A DNA stretch of 64,000 bases from JACMJL01 sp963791805 (GTDB taxonomy: Bacteria; Bacillota; Clostridia; Clostridiales; Clostridiaceae): contig CAWBTU010000006.1 of the NCBI GenBank assembly GCA_963791805.1, forward strand, positions 806,001-870,000, given 5' to 3'. Position numbers and translations under genes: made by a program. This document shows positions 52,361-61,096 of the stretch, piece by piece. Position 1 is the first letter of the stretch. Each line of letters starts with the position of its first letter. A model generated the notes under the pieces. It did no database searches. It had not been told where the DNA came from and saw only the letters and a list, made by a program, of their open reading frames with translations.

Positions 52361-52516
52361 ATGATAATAAAAAAAGTATTTAAAGCATTTGTAGTAGCGA
52401 ATGTAGTAGGATATACTGTTTACAAATTAAAATTAGATGAAAAGGCTATCCGTTTTATTGAACCATATTACAGGGAACTAGTAACTAACTTAAAACCAAA
52501 AGCAGATACAAAATAA
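52361..52516 (+). CDS. 51-residue protein at the end of the dehydratase operon
   Basis: GAAAGGAG precedes the ATG by a good distance, and the stop is followed by a terminator. The product begins MIIKKVFKAFVVANVVGYTV, a possible short membrane-associated helix, then a charged tail (KLKLDEKAIRFIEPYYREL). I know no family. Its position suggests a structural or membrane-tethering accessory of the dehydratase system. Confidence 0.7.
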   Translation: MIIKKVFKAFVVANVVGYTVYKLKLDEKAIRFIEPYYRELVTNLKPKADTK

Positions 52517-52533
52517 TAGATTATATAGGCTTA

Positions 52534-52570
52534 ATATATATATCCCCTCTTTATCGGGGATATATATAAC
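52534..52570 (+). terminator. terminator of the dehydratase operon
   Basis: ATATATATCCCC and GGGGATATATAT form a 12-bp stem; the tail is only weakly T-rich. Confidence 0.65.
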
Positions 52571-52660
52571 TCATATGCCAGGCTAATTTTCGTTAGTCAT
52601 CTTGAAAAAAAGAATAGTATAAAAATGATATTTATTTTCAATAAGGAGGAGTTTATACGG

Positions 52661-52864
52661 ATGGATGAAAAAGAAATGTATGTACTATTAGAGAAGATTT
52701 ACAATGAAGTTCTATATGTGAAAAGTGAGATAAATTCTCTTTTGGAAGAATATAAGTATAACTCTGCCCATATAAATAATATTTACAATAGAATCGACAA
52801 TATTCAGGTTAGAGTTGATAACTTTGCTGGAAAAACTGAAAATAATAAATTTAAGATAATTTGA
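52661..52864 (+). CDS. small coiled-coil protein
   Basis: AAGGAGGAG (52643-52651) fits the ATG at 52661. The 67-residue protein is a near-continuous amphipathic helix (MYVLLEKIYNEVLYVKSEIN ... IDNIQVRVDNFAGK), likely a coiled coil. Function is unknown. It is separated from the dehydratase operon by a terminator. Confidence 0.6.
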   Translation: MDEKEMYVLLEKIYNEVLYVKSEINSLLEEYKYNSAHINNIYNRIDNIQVRVDNFAGKTENNKFKII

Positions 52865-52978
52865 AGTTTTTAGACACATTTAATAAACTATTCGATAACC
52901 GTGAGGTCTCAAACTGAAATGTTCAAGTGCGAGGTTCATTTATTATAATGTTCAACCAAAAGAAAGTTAAATTTAAAT

Positions 52979-53026
52979 AGAAACAGTCTCAGCTTCAAAT
53001 AATAAGCTGAGACTGTTTCTATTTTT
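52979..53026 (+). terminator. long bidirectional terminator hairpin
   Basis: AGAAACAGTCTCAGCTT and AAGCTGAGACTGTTTCT form a 17-bp perfect stem followed by ATTTTTAG. Confidence 0.85.
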
Positions 53027-53030
53027 AGAG

Positions 53031-53126
53031 TTAACAATTATTTATTCTGTGATTAACGTCAGCTATGCCAATGGAAACTTTATCTCCACTGGCATTTACA
53101 AAAGTCATTGATAATGTATAGTCCAT
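53031..53126 (-). pseudogene. truncated DUF2922 gene
   Basis: TAGGAGGATATAAA precedes a minus-strand ATG at 53126. The product, MDYTLSMTFVNASGDKVSIG and 11 more residues, is the first half of a DUF2922 protein (normally about 70 residues) and then stops next to the terminator. Confidence 0.65.
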
Positions 53127-53203
53127 TTTATATCCTCCTATCATTTATTTAATAATTGATAGGCTTGGTAACTTATGCAGATAGTTTACTCTGTAAAATA
53201 TAC

Positions 53204-53260
53204 TTGACCAATCATTCTTTAATTGATATACTCAATCTATACTAATTAAAGAATGATTGT
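53204..53260 (+). promoter_or_regulatory. promoter and operator of the TetR gene
   Basis: TTGACC (53204-53209) and TATACT (53227-53232) have a 17-bp spacer. AATCATTCTTTAATT (53210-53224) lies in the spacer and its exact inverse, AATTAAAGAATGATT, lies at 53244-53258 after the -10. This suits repression by the TetR protein. Confidence 0.7.
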
Positions 53261-53303
53261 TCTTGAATCAAGCAAGAATAAGAATTATAGGAAAGAGGTT
53301 ACA

Positions 53304-53891
53304 ATGGCTAGAAAACGTGAATTTGATGAAGTTGAAGCATTAAAGCAGGCAATGCAATTATTTTGGGAACAAGGCTATGAAAAAACATCAATGGAAGATT
53401 TGGTTACTCATATGGGTGTTCATCGTAAAAGTATTTATGATACTTTTGGTAATAAACACCAGCTTTTCATCAAAGTACTAGAATATTATCAAACTACAAT
53501 TGGTCAACAAATGCTACAACATATCCATTGCAAAGAAAGTGCATTAGATAAAATTAAAGCTTTATTTGAATTTTCCATGTGGAGAAATGAAGAACAAGCA
53601 AAAGGGTGTTTAATTGTTAATACAGCAGTAGAATTATCATTACATGATAAAGTAGTCGCAGAAATAATACGCACTTATTTTGATGAATCCGAAAAAGTAA
53701 TATTTCAATTATTGCAACAGGGTCAAGCAGCAGGTGAGTTTTCAAAGAGCTTAGATTTAGAGGTAACAACGCAATTTATACACAATGCACTTATCGGTAT
53801 TCGTGTTCAATTAAAAACAACTCCAGAGCAACAAAAATTATATCCAATAATTGATATGGCATTACAGGTTTTAAAAAACAATGAAAAGTGA
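53304..53891 (+). CDS. TetR/AcrR family regulator
   Basis: AAAGAGGTTACA fits the ATG at 53304 and gives 195 residues. Residues 8-55 are the helix-turn-helix (ALKQAMQLFWEQGYEKTSME, HMGVHRKSIYDTFGNKHQLF) and the rest the helical ligand domain. It probably represses itself and the adjacent reductase gene, which starts 11 bases after its stop. Confidence 0.9.
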   Translation: MARKREFDEVEALKQAMQLFWEQGYEKTSMEDLVTHMGVHRKSIYDTFGNKHQLFIKVLEYYQTTIGQQMLQHIHCKESALDKIKALFEFSMWRNEEQAKGCLIVNTAVELSLHDKVVAEIIRTYFDESEKVIFQLLQQGQAAGEFSKSLDLEVTTQFIHNALIGIRVQLKTTPEQQKLYPIIDMALQVLKNNEK

Positions 53892-53902
53892 GGAGTAATG
53901 AT

Positions 53903-54904
53903 ATGAAAGTAGCTCAAATAACAAAGTATTCAAAGGAGATTCATATAAGAATTAATGAAATTGCTATGCCGGAAATGAAGGATAATGAGGTGCTTGTAAA
54001 AGTAAAAGCGGCAGGAGTTAATCCAGTTGATATTTTGATTGCTAATGGCAGCATTCGTTTGATACAAGATTATAAATTTCCATTAACATTAGGCAATGAA
54101 TTAGCGGGAGTTATTGAAAAAGTAGGGAGTAAAGTTGAAAAATATAAAACTGGCGATAAAATAATGACACGATTGCCAATAAATCAAATTGGTGCTTTTG
54201 CAGAATATGTAGTTGTTGATTCCAAAGCCATTGCACTAATGCCAGCTTATTTGACTTATGCTGAAGCAGCATCAGTACCATTAGCTGGATTAACGGGTTA
54301 TCAAACTTTAAATGATGTATTAAAAGCTCAATCGGGACAAAGTCTTTTTTTACCTGGAGGGACCGGAGGGTTAGGTGCAATGGTTATTCCAATAGCTAAA
54401 CAAATGGGATTACATGTTATCACCAGTGGTAGTGAGAGTGGATATGAGCGTATGATGGCTATGGGTGTAGATCAATTCATTAATTATAAAGAACAAAGTT
54501 ATGCTGAAGTTTTATCTAATATCGATTATGTAATGGACACATTAGGTCCAAATGATTTTCATCAAGAATTAGCGATATTAAAGCCATATGGTAAGTTAGT
54601 GTCATTAAAAGGTGTGCCGAATTATAGTTTTGCGGTAGAACATGGTTTTCCTTTTTGGAAGAAAGTATTATTTAAATTAGCCGGCAGTAAATATGACCGA
54701 ATGGCAGCGAAACAACAAAAGGAATATCATTTCTTCTTTGTAAAAGCCAATGGAGAGCAATTACACAAGGTTGCGAATATTTTAGAAAGTAACAATATCA
54801 TGCCTACGCTTGATTCTGTATATAATTTTGCACAAATAAGTCAAGCGTTAGATAAAGTTGCACAAGGACATGCACAAGGTAAGGTTGTAGTTACTTTTGA
54901 ATAA
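53903..54904 (+). CDS. zinc-less medium-chain dehydrogenase/reductase (quinone-oxidoreductase-like)
   Basis: GAGGAG fits the ATG at 53903; 333 residues. It has the N-terminal GroES-like fold (VKAAGVNPVDILIANGS, LGNELAGVIEKVG) and a Rossmann NADP site (LFLPGGTGGLGAMVIPIAKQ). The Cys/His set of zinc enzymes is absent. Such proteins reduce quinones or alpha,beta-unsaturated carbonyls with NADPH. It forms an operon with the TetR gene, so an electrophile may be the inducer. Confidence 0.88.
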   Translation: MKVAQITKYSKEIHIRINEIAMPEMKDNEVLVKVKAAGVNPVDILIANGSIRLIQDYKFPLTLGNELAGVIEKVGSKVEKYKTGDKIMTRLPINQIGAFAEYVVVDSKAIALMPAYLTYAEAASVPLAGLTGYQTLNDVLKAQSGQSLFLPGGTGGLGAMVIPIAKQMGLHVITSGSESGYERMMAMGVDQFINYKEQSYAEVLSNIDYVMDTLGPNDFHQELAILKPYGKLVSLKGVPNYSFAVEHGFPFWKKVLFKLAGSKYDRMAAKQQKEYHFFFVKANGEQLHKVANILESNNIMPTLDSVYNFAQISQALDKVAQGHAQGKVVVTFE

Positions 54905-55008
54905 TTAATATATTCATCTGGAATGTTCATGAAGCAATGGTAAAGTGTAAGACATTAAAGTAAAATAACGGTTAAACTAAAAGAATGAAAAGCCAGGAGG
55001 AAAAATTT

Positions 55009-56193
55009 ATGGATAAAGTATTTGAGCCAATTGAATTGGCAGGTATAACATTTTCTAACCGAATTATAAGATCGGCAACTTTTGAGGGGACAAGTGATAA
55101 AAATGGAAAGCTAACAGAACAATGTTTAAAAAAATATGAAGCATTAGCCAGAGGAGGTGTTGGGGGAATTATTACTGGGTTTATTGGAGTAAGTCAGCAA
55201 GGAAAGGCTTCTGATAATATGGCTATGATAGATAAAGATGAACATGTTGAGATGTTCAAAGAGATAACGCAGAAAATGCATGAAATGGGGACACCTATTA
55301 TTGCACAGCTTAATCATTGTGGTGGGCAGTCAAAAGAAGAAAGTGCCCATATGCCGGTTGTTGCGCCTTCTAAAATTTCGGATTATAAAGCAAATGAAAT
55401 GACGAGTGCAGAGATTTTAGATGTGATTGAAGCATTTGTTAAAGGCATTAAAAGAGCAAAACAAGCTGGTTTTGATGGCGTTCAAGTTCATGTTGCCCAT
55501 GGGTACTTACTTTCAGAATTTGTATCACCCAGAATGAACAGGAGAGATGACGAATGGGGCGGAAATACAGAAAATCGATTTAGGATTCTTAAAATGATAT
55601 TTGAAAATGCTCGAAAAGAAGTCGGAACTTACCCAATCATTGTAAAGATGAATGGATATGAAACATTAAAGAACGGTATGACCATTGAAGAATCTATTAA
55701 AATTACTAAATTACTAGAGCAAGTGGGATGTGATGGAATTGAAGTTTCAAATGGAACATTAAAAGCTGGGATGACGACAATGCGAGGTCAAGTGCCTTGG
55801 AAAATGATAGTCGCTCAAAATGAAAAACTAAATAAGATGCCAGTATTAATGAAAAAAATTGTAGGTATAATTGCAAATAGAACAATCCCCCAACCACAAC
55901 CCATAAAATTGTATAATGTGGAAGCAGCTGTGAGAATCAAGAAAGCTGTAAATATTCCAGTTATTTTAGTGGGAGGAATAACAAAAATTGAAGAAATTAA
56001 AAACTTAATTGAAACAGAAAAATGTGATGTGGTTTCGATGTGTAGACCATTTATAATTGAACCAGATTTGGTTAATAAATTTAAAGCAGGAAAACAAACT
56101 GAAACAAAATGTATACAATGTAATTTCTGTATAATTGCTGTGGAAAAGAAACCACTTAGATGCTACTATGGAAAAGTACCGAGGAATAACTAA
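55009..56193 (+). CDS. Old Yellow Enzyme family NADH:flavin oxidoreductase with Fe-S motif
   Basis: CCAGGAGG fits the ATG at 55009; 394 residues. The FMN TIM barrel shows ITFSNRIIRSATFEGTSD, IIAQLNHCGGQS, FDGVQVHVAHGYLLSEFVSP and NRRDDEWGGNTENRFR. The C-terminus has CIQCNFCIIAVEKKPLRC, a Cys set like that of enoate reductases and 2,4-dienoyl-CoA reductases, but the second FAD/NAD domain of those is missing. It probably reduces an unsaturated carbonyl compound. Confidence 0.88.
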   Translation: MDKVFEPIELAGITFSNRIIRSATFEGTSDKNGKLTEQCLKKYEALARGGVGGIITGFIGVSQQGKASDNMAMIDKDEHVEMFKEITQKMHEMGTPIIAQLNHCGGQSKEESAHMPVVAPSKISDYKANEMTSAEILDVIEAFVKGIKRAKQAGFDGVQVHVAHGYLLSEFVSPRMNRRDDEWGGNTENRFRILKMIFENARKEVGTYPIIVKMNGYETLKNGMTIEESIKITKLLEQVGCDGIEVSNGTLKAGMTTMRGQVPWKMIVAQNEKLNKMPVLMKKIVGIIANRTIPQPQPIKLYNVEAAVRIKKAVNIPVILVGGITKIEEIKNLIETEKCDVVSMCRPFIIEPDLVNKFKAGKQTETKCIQCNFCIIAVEKKPLRCYYGKVPRNN

Positions 56194-56252
56194 ATTGTGA
56201 GTAGGTTGAGTATGAGTTTGATGTAGCCTAGATGTGTTGGAAGAAATCAAGA

Positions 56253-56325
56253 TTAGCAAGTTCAACTTCGTTTCGCAACGACCTTAGAGGAGCTAAATTT
56301 TTAATTTATGAAAAAATTAACCATA
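56253..56325 (+). repeat. trailer repeat T10
   Basis: AGCAAGTTCAACTTCGTTTC, GCAACGACCTTAGAGGAGCTAA and AATTTATG-AAAAAATTAA match T8. This copy is more than 35 kb from the rpn genes and is followed by the GCAAATTCACTTCG phrase also seen at 1249. Confidence 0.65.
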
Positions 56326-56390
56326 AAAGCCAGCAAATTCACTTCGCTCATAAAAACCCTCAATGTCATAAGTAATAATTAAAAATAAAA

Positions 56391-56503
56391 AGAGGTTGTC
56401 AGGATACAACCTCTTTAAAATTCCTATTAAAATAGAAAAATCCACACCTTAAAAAAGTGCGGATACTGATGGTGCCGATGGAGCGATACAGTTAGTATCC
56501 GCA
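56391..56503 (+). repeat. two-hairpin repeat, copy 2
   Basis: Hairpin A pairs AGAGGTTGT (56391-56399) with ACAACCTCT (56406-56414). Hairpin B (56458-56503, 46 nt) pairs TGCGGATACT with AGTATCCGCA around a loop with GGTGCCGATGGAGCGA. Confidence 0.75.
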
Positions 56504-56520
56504 TAATTGGGCTATAATGG

Positions 56521-56557
56521 AATAGGTTTATATTTTAATTGAAAATATAAACCTATT
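56521..56557 (-). terminator. terminator of the SDR gene
   Basis: AATAGGTTTATATTTT and AAAATATAAACCTATT form a 16-bp perfect stem shortly after the minus-strand stop. Confidence 0.7.
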
Positions 56558-56596
56558 ATAAGGTGTAATATCTCTTTTGCAGGTTTTTTCAATTTT

Positions 56597-57541
56597 CTAC
56601 TGAGCCTGTTTAGCTCCCAATTGTTCCACACTTGCAACATCTGTAACAAGACCATTTTTTGCAAGCTTTTTAGCATAAAATTCAAAGTCAAAAATTGCTT
56701 GATCCACAACGGGCTTATTTAATAAGACTGCATTAGTTTGTTCAAGAACCAATGCGGTAGTTAAATCCGGATGTGTAAAGATGTATGTGTTACCTTCGTC
56801 AAGCTGATCAAGGATAATCTGGGCTGTTTCTTTCGCGGTTAATTTACCAAGTTTATCTCCTTCTGGAGTACCAGCTTTTGATGCAGCTTCTACTGATTCG
56901 TGCTCGCCTTCATTCTTATATTTATCATTGCGATAAACAGTAGTATTAGAGATATCTGATTCAAATACGCCTGGGAAGGAAACTGAGTATTTAATTTTAT
57001 CATTTTTTAATAGTTTTGTTTCTGATTGATAACATTCTACCATTCGGACAACTGCTACTTTACTTACGGAATAAGGTGACCACATTGAAAATGGTGCAAC
57101 TGCTGCAGTTGACGCCGTTGTAACAATACGTCCTTCACATTCCTGAGCAAGCATTATTTCCGTAAATTTGCGTAACCCGTACAGTGCACCCCACATATTT
57201 GTTTCAATTACCCATTTCCAATCATTCATAGTAAGTTTAACATTAGGCTTAGCTCGCATCATAACACCAGCGTTATTGAAAAGATAATGAATTTCGTTAA
57301 ATTGGGATTTTACAGCCATTATAACATTATCCCAACTTGTCTCATCTGCTACGTCATGCTGAACGTACATAACGTCAATATTTTGTACAAGCAATTGCTT
57401 TTTTGCATCTTCTCCTTTTTGCACATTTCTGCCTGTTATGACAACGTGACAACCTTTTTTTCCTAAGCTTTCAGCGAAAGCATAACCTAACCCTGATGTA
57501 CCGCCTGTAATAACTGCAACTTTACCATTATAATTCTCCAT
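56597..57541 (-). CDS. short-chain dehydrogenase/reductase (SDR)
   Basis: AAGGAGATGAAATT fits the ATG at 57541; 314 residues. It has the cofactor motif TGGTSGLG (about residues 13-20), NNAGV, and the active-site YSVSK. About 70 residues after the core are longer than in classical SDRs. An in-frame open stretch upstream belongs to a decayed radical SAM gene, not to this protein. The substrate is unknown. Confidence 0.9.
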   Translation of the reverse strand: MENYNGKVAVITGGTSGLGYAFAESLGKKGCHVVITGRNVQKGEDAKKQLLVQNIDVMYVQHDVADETSWDNVIMAVKSQFNEIHYLFNNAGVMMRAKPNVKLTMNDWKWVIETNMWGALYGLRKFTEIMLAQECEGRIVTTASTAAVAPFSMWSPYSVSKVAVVRMVECYQSETKLLKNDKIKYSVSFPGVFESDISNTTVYRNDKYKNEGEHESVEAASKAGTPEGDKLGKLTAKETAQIILDQLDEGNTYIFTHPDLTTALVLEQTNAVLLNKPVVDQAIFDFEFYAKKLAKNGLVTDVASVEQLGAKQAQ

Positions 57542-57825
57542 AATTTCATCTCCTTTATTTTGTCTCAAAGTTACACCAAATGCAGGGTATATAAACTTCG
57601 CCCCGCTTTCATGTGCCATAGCTATTATATTTTCACATTTTCCTCAGTGTCTTCTAGAAATAGTAATACTGGCATAAGTAGTATCCTTGTATATATACCA
57701 TTATTTGAAAGTTCTTTAAGTGCAGTAAATCGCTTTGATGATTCAGCTACATTGGGTTCTATTTTTTTACATAAAGCATCATCACAAGTTGTGATGGTCA
57801 TTTTAATTATTACAGGAGAATGAAT
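57542..57825 (-). pseudogene. remnant of an SPL-like radical SAM protein
   Basis: On the minus strand the sequence reads HSPVIIKMTITTCDDALCKK, IEPNVAESSKRFTALKELSN, NGIYTRILLMPVLLFLEDTE and then, one frame over, AMAHESGAKFIYPAFGVTLR. This is the middle part of radical SAM proteins of the spore-photoproduct-lyase-like group. Start, Cys motif and end are all missing. Confidence 0.7.
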
Positions 57826-57856
57826 TTGTATTGCTTTTATTAAATTTAAATCTCTA

Positions 57857-59110
57857 CTATTTAGGCAAATCAGTTAGCATTTTAGCTAAATCATAGTACA
57901 TAGGCATAAGTTTATCTCTATTTTTGAACATTCCAACTACCTCAATGTGATCTATATTATCTACTAATCCCATATAGTTCCATACACCCTTTTGAGGTTG
58001 TCCATTATATTTAACTTCTTTATCATCTGACCCTACATGAGGGCTAGTAGCCGACACTACACTTACTATTCCATCATTTTTCCACCAACTACTATCTACA
58101 GGGACTTCTCCAGGTTTGTTGTTTGTAAATCTACCTATATATGTTGAGCTTTTTAGCATAAGAGGATTCATATTTTTATTGGGAACCTGATAATCATTAA
58201 TTAACTCTTTATGAGTATCTTGACATGCATAGGAAAAATAATAAACATCACTCTGAGCTTTGACCCATTTATTCATTTCCCTTGCGCCCTCTGGAGTTAA
58301 ATCCCAAACACTTAAATCTTTAGTTTCTTTCCATAAATTACTTCTCAAAACTTTTTTATTGTAATCTTTATATGATTCATTTGCTTCTTTTTTAAGTCCC
58401 CATTGGTCTAATCTGAAGTCAAAACAGGGATTATCAGAATCAAACACTCCAGTTTGAGCCGCTAATGCTGCAAAAAACTGATGAGTTACTGGTTCTGTTT
58501 GGTTTGTACGATAAGCCTCAGGAGACCCATCCTCCGGTGTTGCAATAGTTGTCACACTAGAAATCCACTTCTTATCTCCAGTGAATAATGGGCTAATATT
58601 TCCTTCAGTTGAAAACAGCCCTTCATCCTTATCACCATTTTCTAATAGCTGGGTAAAAATTCTTACAGTTTCTCCTCCCATACTATGTCCAACTAGATGA
58701 ATTTTCTTAATTTCATTTGAAGATGAAGTTGTTCCAAATTCAGGATATATACCTGGATATGTTCTACCATATCTTGCATGTCCATATTTTTTTGAATGAA
58801 CCTCGCCATAATCAGCAGTTCCGCCCTTTATGTATGCATATAATTCACATGCTCTATCCCAGTTACTAGACACTGATCCAACTGTAGGTGTGTACACTTC
58901 ATAACCTTTATTAACTAGGTCTTGCTTAATACTTCCTTGACCTCCCCAGTAGTTTATTCCAAATAGTTCATCATTACCCCATCCATATAGTCCATGAACC
59001 ATAATAATAGGATAATTATTGGTTGCGGCAAAAATTTTGTATGGTGCAAATACTAGGAAGGTAAGACAAAAGATAAATGCCATTTTTTTGATTTTTGTAC
59101 CTTTTTTCAT
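57857..59110 (-). CDS. secreted lipase / alpha-beta hydrolase
   Basis: AAAGGAGTGATATT precedes the ATG. A signal peptide spans about residues 1-29 (ending IFAAT). The 417-residue protein then has the oxyanion-hole sequence IIMVHGLYGWG, the nucleophile elbow VGHSMGGE, an Asp region, and a late His (NIDHIEVVG). The layout fits the staphylococcal/Bacillus true lipase group (family I.5/I.6), which also binds zinc. It acts outside the cell on triacylglycerols or related esters. Confidence 0.88.
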   Translation of the reverse strand: MKKGTKIKKMAFIFCLTFLVFAPYKIFAATNNYPIIMVHGLYGWGNDELFGINYWGGQGSIKQDLVNKGYEVYTPTVGSVSSNWDRACELYAYIKGGTADYGEVHSKKYGHARYGRTYPGIYPEFGTTSSSNEIKKIHLVGHSMGGETVRIFTQLLENGDKDEGLFSTEGNISPLFTGDKKWISSVTTIATPEDGSPEAYRTNQTEPVTHQFFAALAAQTGVFDSDNPCFDFRLDQWGLKKEANESYKDYNKKVLRSNLWKETKDLSVWDLTPEGAREMNKWVKAQSDVYYFSYACQDTHKELINDYQVPNKNMNPLMLKSSTYIGRFTNNKPGEVPVDSSWWKNDGIVSVVSATSPHVGSDDKEVKYNGQPQKGVWNYMGLVDNIDHIEVVGMFKNRDKLMPMYYDLAKMLTDLPK

Positions 59111-59161
59111 AATATCACTCCTTTATGTATGTATAAATGTATAAAGTGAAATGGTGGACAG

Positions 59162-61096
59162 TTAAAATTCAAATACTCGAGTGTAACCATCTTTTATTGC
59201 ATTACTGATTTTACCTCCACGGTTTGCGTCACCCAAAAGGATTATACTATCAAATTTTTCATCGAAATCAGTAACCGTTTCATTTGAAGGTGTTACGCCT
59301 AAGGATAAAACGATATAGTCAACTTCAAGATGGACCATTTTATTTGTATTGAGATTTGTAAGTAGGGCACCTTTATCATCAATAGATTTCAGCTGGTGTC
59401 CAGGATAAAAAGTTGTATCTATAAGTCGCTTCATTGCTGCCATTTGAAGGACAATGAATATATCTGGACCGATAACTGGGAGCATTTCTACAACGGAAAC
59501 TGAACAACCCTGGTTTTGTAGGATTTCAGCAGTTTCTAATCCTGTCATGCCACTACCGATAACGGCAACTTTTCCTTGAATTTGAACCTTACCTTCAAGA
59601 ACATCTTCTGCAAAATAAACATTTGAATTATTAACGCCTTCAATATTTGGTCTAATAGGATGTGCCCCAGTGGCAATAAATACACCGAAGGGATTAAGCT
59701 TAGCTATTAGCTCTGGGGAAGCTTCAGTGTTCAAGTATACTTTTACGCCAGCAACCTGCATCTGTCTAATCATGGTATCCTTTAAAATTCCAAGTTTTTC
59801 TTTATGAGGTGGTGTTTTTGCCAAATTCAGAGTGCCTCCAAGTTGTGCTTTTTTTTCATACAATGTGACATTATAACCCCGATCTGCCAGAGTAATTGCT
59901 GCTTCCATGCCAGCGGGCCCTCCTCCGATTACAGCAACGACTTTTCCATGCCCATTTTTCTTCATTGAGTCATAAATAAGTTCATTACCAGTTTTAGGGT
60001 TTAATCCACACTTTACGCTTGCAGTATTAAGCAAGCTTTCAAAACAAGACATACAGCCTATACATTTACGTATTTCATCACTACGACCTTCAGCAGCTTT
60101 ATTTGTCCATTCGGGATCGCAAAGTAATGGACGGGCTATTCCTACAAAATCACTAATTTCATCCTGCAAAAGTTGTTCAGCAAATTCAGGTGATTTTATA
60201 GTGTTTGTCCCAATTACTGGTATCGAAACAACATCTTTAATGGCCTTTGTAACATGTTTGCGCCAGCCAGAAGGATAAAAGTAGGGTTCTACAATTGTAT
60301 AACTTGAATAAGTGGTAGCACAGCTAACATTTAGAACATCTGCACCAACGCCTTCCATATATTTTGCAATACTAACACCGTCTTGCAAGGTCAGATTACC
60401 TTCTTGAATTCCTTCAAGAAAATCGTCTCCATTCATGCGCAGTGAAATCGCAAAGCTTTTGCCGCAGGCGAATCGGATACCACGGATGATTTCTTCAGGA
60501 AAACGCATTCTATTTTCAAAGTTGCCTCCATATTGGTCTGTTCGCTTGTTATAAAATTCGGACATAAACTGAGTTATTAGGTAGCCATGAGCGCCGTGAA
60601 GTTCCACACCATCAAAACCTGCTGTCTTGCAAAGAACAGCTGCTTGTACAAAGTCTTTCACCAGACTCTGCACTTCTTCTGTAGTAAGCGGACGTGGCAC
60701 TGTACCTCCAGCACAGGGAACATCACTGGCAGAAACAATTTCACCGCCATTAAGATAAGGTTTATTTGTATTACCACCGTGCTGCAGCTGGGCAAAAATT
60801 TTAGTATCATATTTATGTACGGTATCTGTTAATTGATTCATGCCTGAAATATACTTAAGGCCTGTTGCATGCATTTGCCTTAGCGTGCCTATGCCGTGCT
60901 TTTCATTGACGCAGACAACCTCTGTAATAATAAGACCAACACCACCCTTGGCTCGTTCCTCATAAAACCGAATCAAACGATCAGATGCTTCCCCATTAAG
61001 ATCTGAATAGCCAACAGCTATAGCAGTTTGAACTACACGGTTTTTCAATCTAACAGAACCAATTTTGCCTTTTGATAAAAGTTTTTCAAATGCCAT
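59162..61096 (-). CDS. enoate-reductase-like Fe-S flavoenzyme (FldZ/2,4-dienoyl-CoA reductase family)
   Basis: GGGAGGAATATATA precedes the ATG. The 644-residue protein has an N-terminal FMN barrel (RLKNRVVQTAIAVGYSDLNG, FAQLQHGGNTN, FDGVELHGAHGYLITQFMS), the 4Fe-4S motif RKCIGCMSCFESL ... VKCGLNP, and a C-terminal FAD/NAD unit (AVIGGGPAGMEAAITLADRG, AVIGSGMTGLETAEIL). Relatives reduce the C=C bond of cinnamate-type acids, dienoyl-CoA or bile acids. Reduction of an enoate made by a dehydratase such as the one at 48.5 kb is possible but not shown. A TetR gene is divergent. Confidence 0.88.
   Translation of the reverse strand: MAFEKLLSKGKIGSVRLKNRVVQTAIAVGYSDLNGEASDRLIRFYEERAKGGVGLIITEVVCVNEKHGIGTLRQMHATGLKYISGMNQLTDTVHKYDTKIFAQLQHGGNTNKPYLNGGEIVSASDVPCAGGTVPRPLTTEEVQSLVKDFVQAAVLCKTAGFDGVELHGAHGYLITQFMSEFYNKRTDQYGGNFENRMRFPEEIIRGIRFACGKSFAISLRMNGDDFLEGIQEGNLTLQDGVSIAKYMEGVGADVLNVSCATTYSSYTIVEPYFYPSGWRKHVTKAIKDVVSIPVIGTNTIKSPEFAEQLLQDEISDFVGIARPLLCDPEWTNKAAEGRSDEIRKCIGCMSCFESLLNTASVKCGLNPKTGNELIYDSMKKNGHGKVVAVIGGGPAGMEAAITLADRGYNVTLYEKKAQLGGTLNLAKTPPHKEKLGILKDTMIRQMQVAGVKVYLNTEASPELIAKLNPFGVFIATGAHPIRPNIEGVNNSNVYFAEDVLEGKVQIQGKVAVIGSGMTGLETAEILQNQGCSVSVVEMLPVIGPDIFIVLQMAAMKRLIDTTFYPGHQLKSIDDKGALLTNLNTNKMVHLEVDYIVLSLGVTPSNETVTDFDEKFDSIILLGDANRGGKISNAIKDGYTRVFEF

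Larger units (their letters stand above)
52865..53303 (+). other. intergenic region: terminator, truncated DUF2922 gene, TetR promoter
   Basis: After a terminator (52979-53026) a truncated minus-strand DUF2922 gene lies at 53031-53126, followed by the TetR promoter and its inverted repeat (53204-53260). The first 110 bp hold nothing I recognise. Confidence 0.55.

Noticed and set aside
56458..56503. TGGTGCCGATGG looked like the reverse complement of a tRNA-Leu 3' end
   Set aside because: No T-arm, anticodon arm or acceptor partner can be drawn; the second copy (45935) keeps only the loop phrase. The hairpin with covarying stem explains the sequence better.
57542..57619. Longer N-terminus for the SDR
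   Set aside because: Those 26 codons are part of a radical SAM remnant; the SDR fold begins at 57541 with its own SD.
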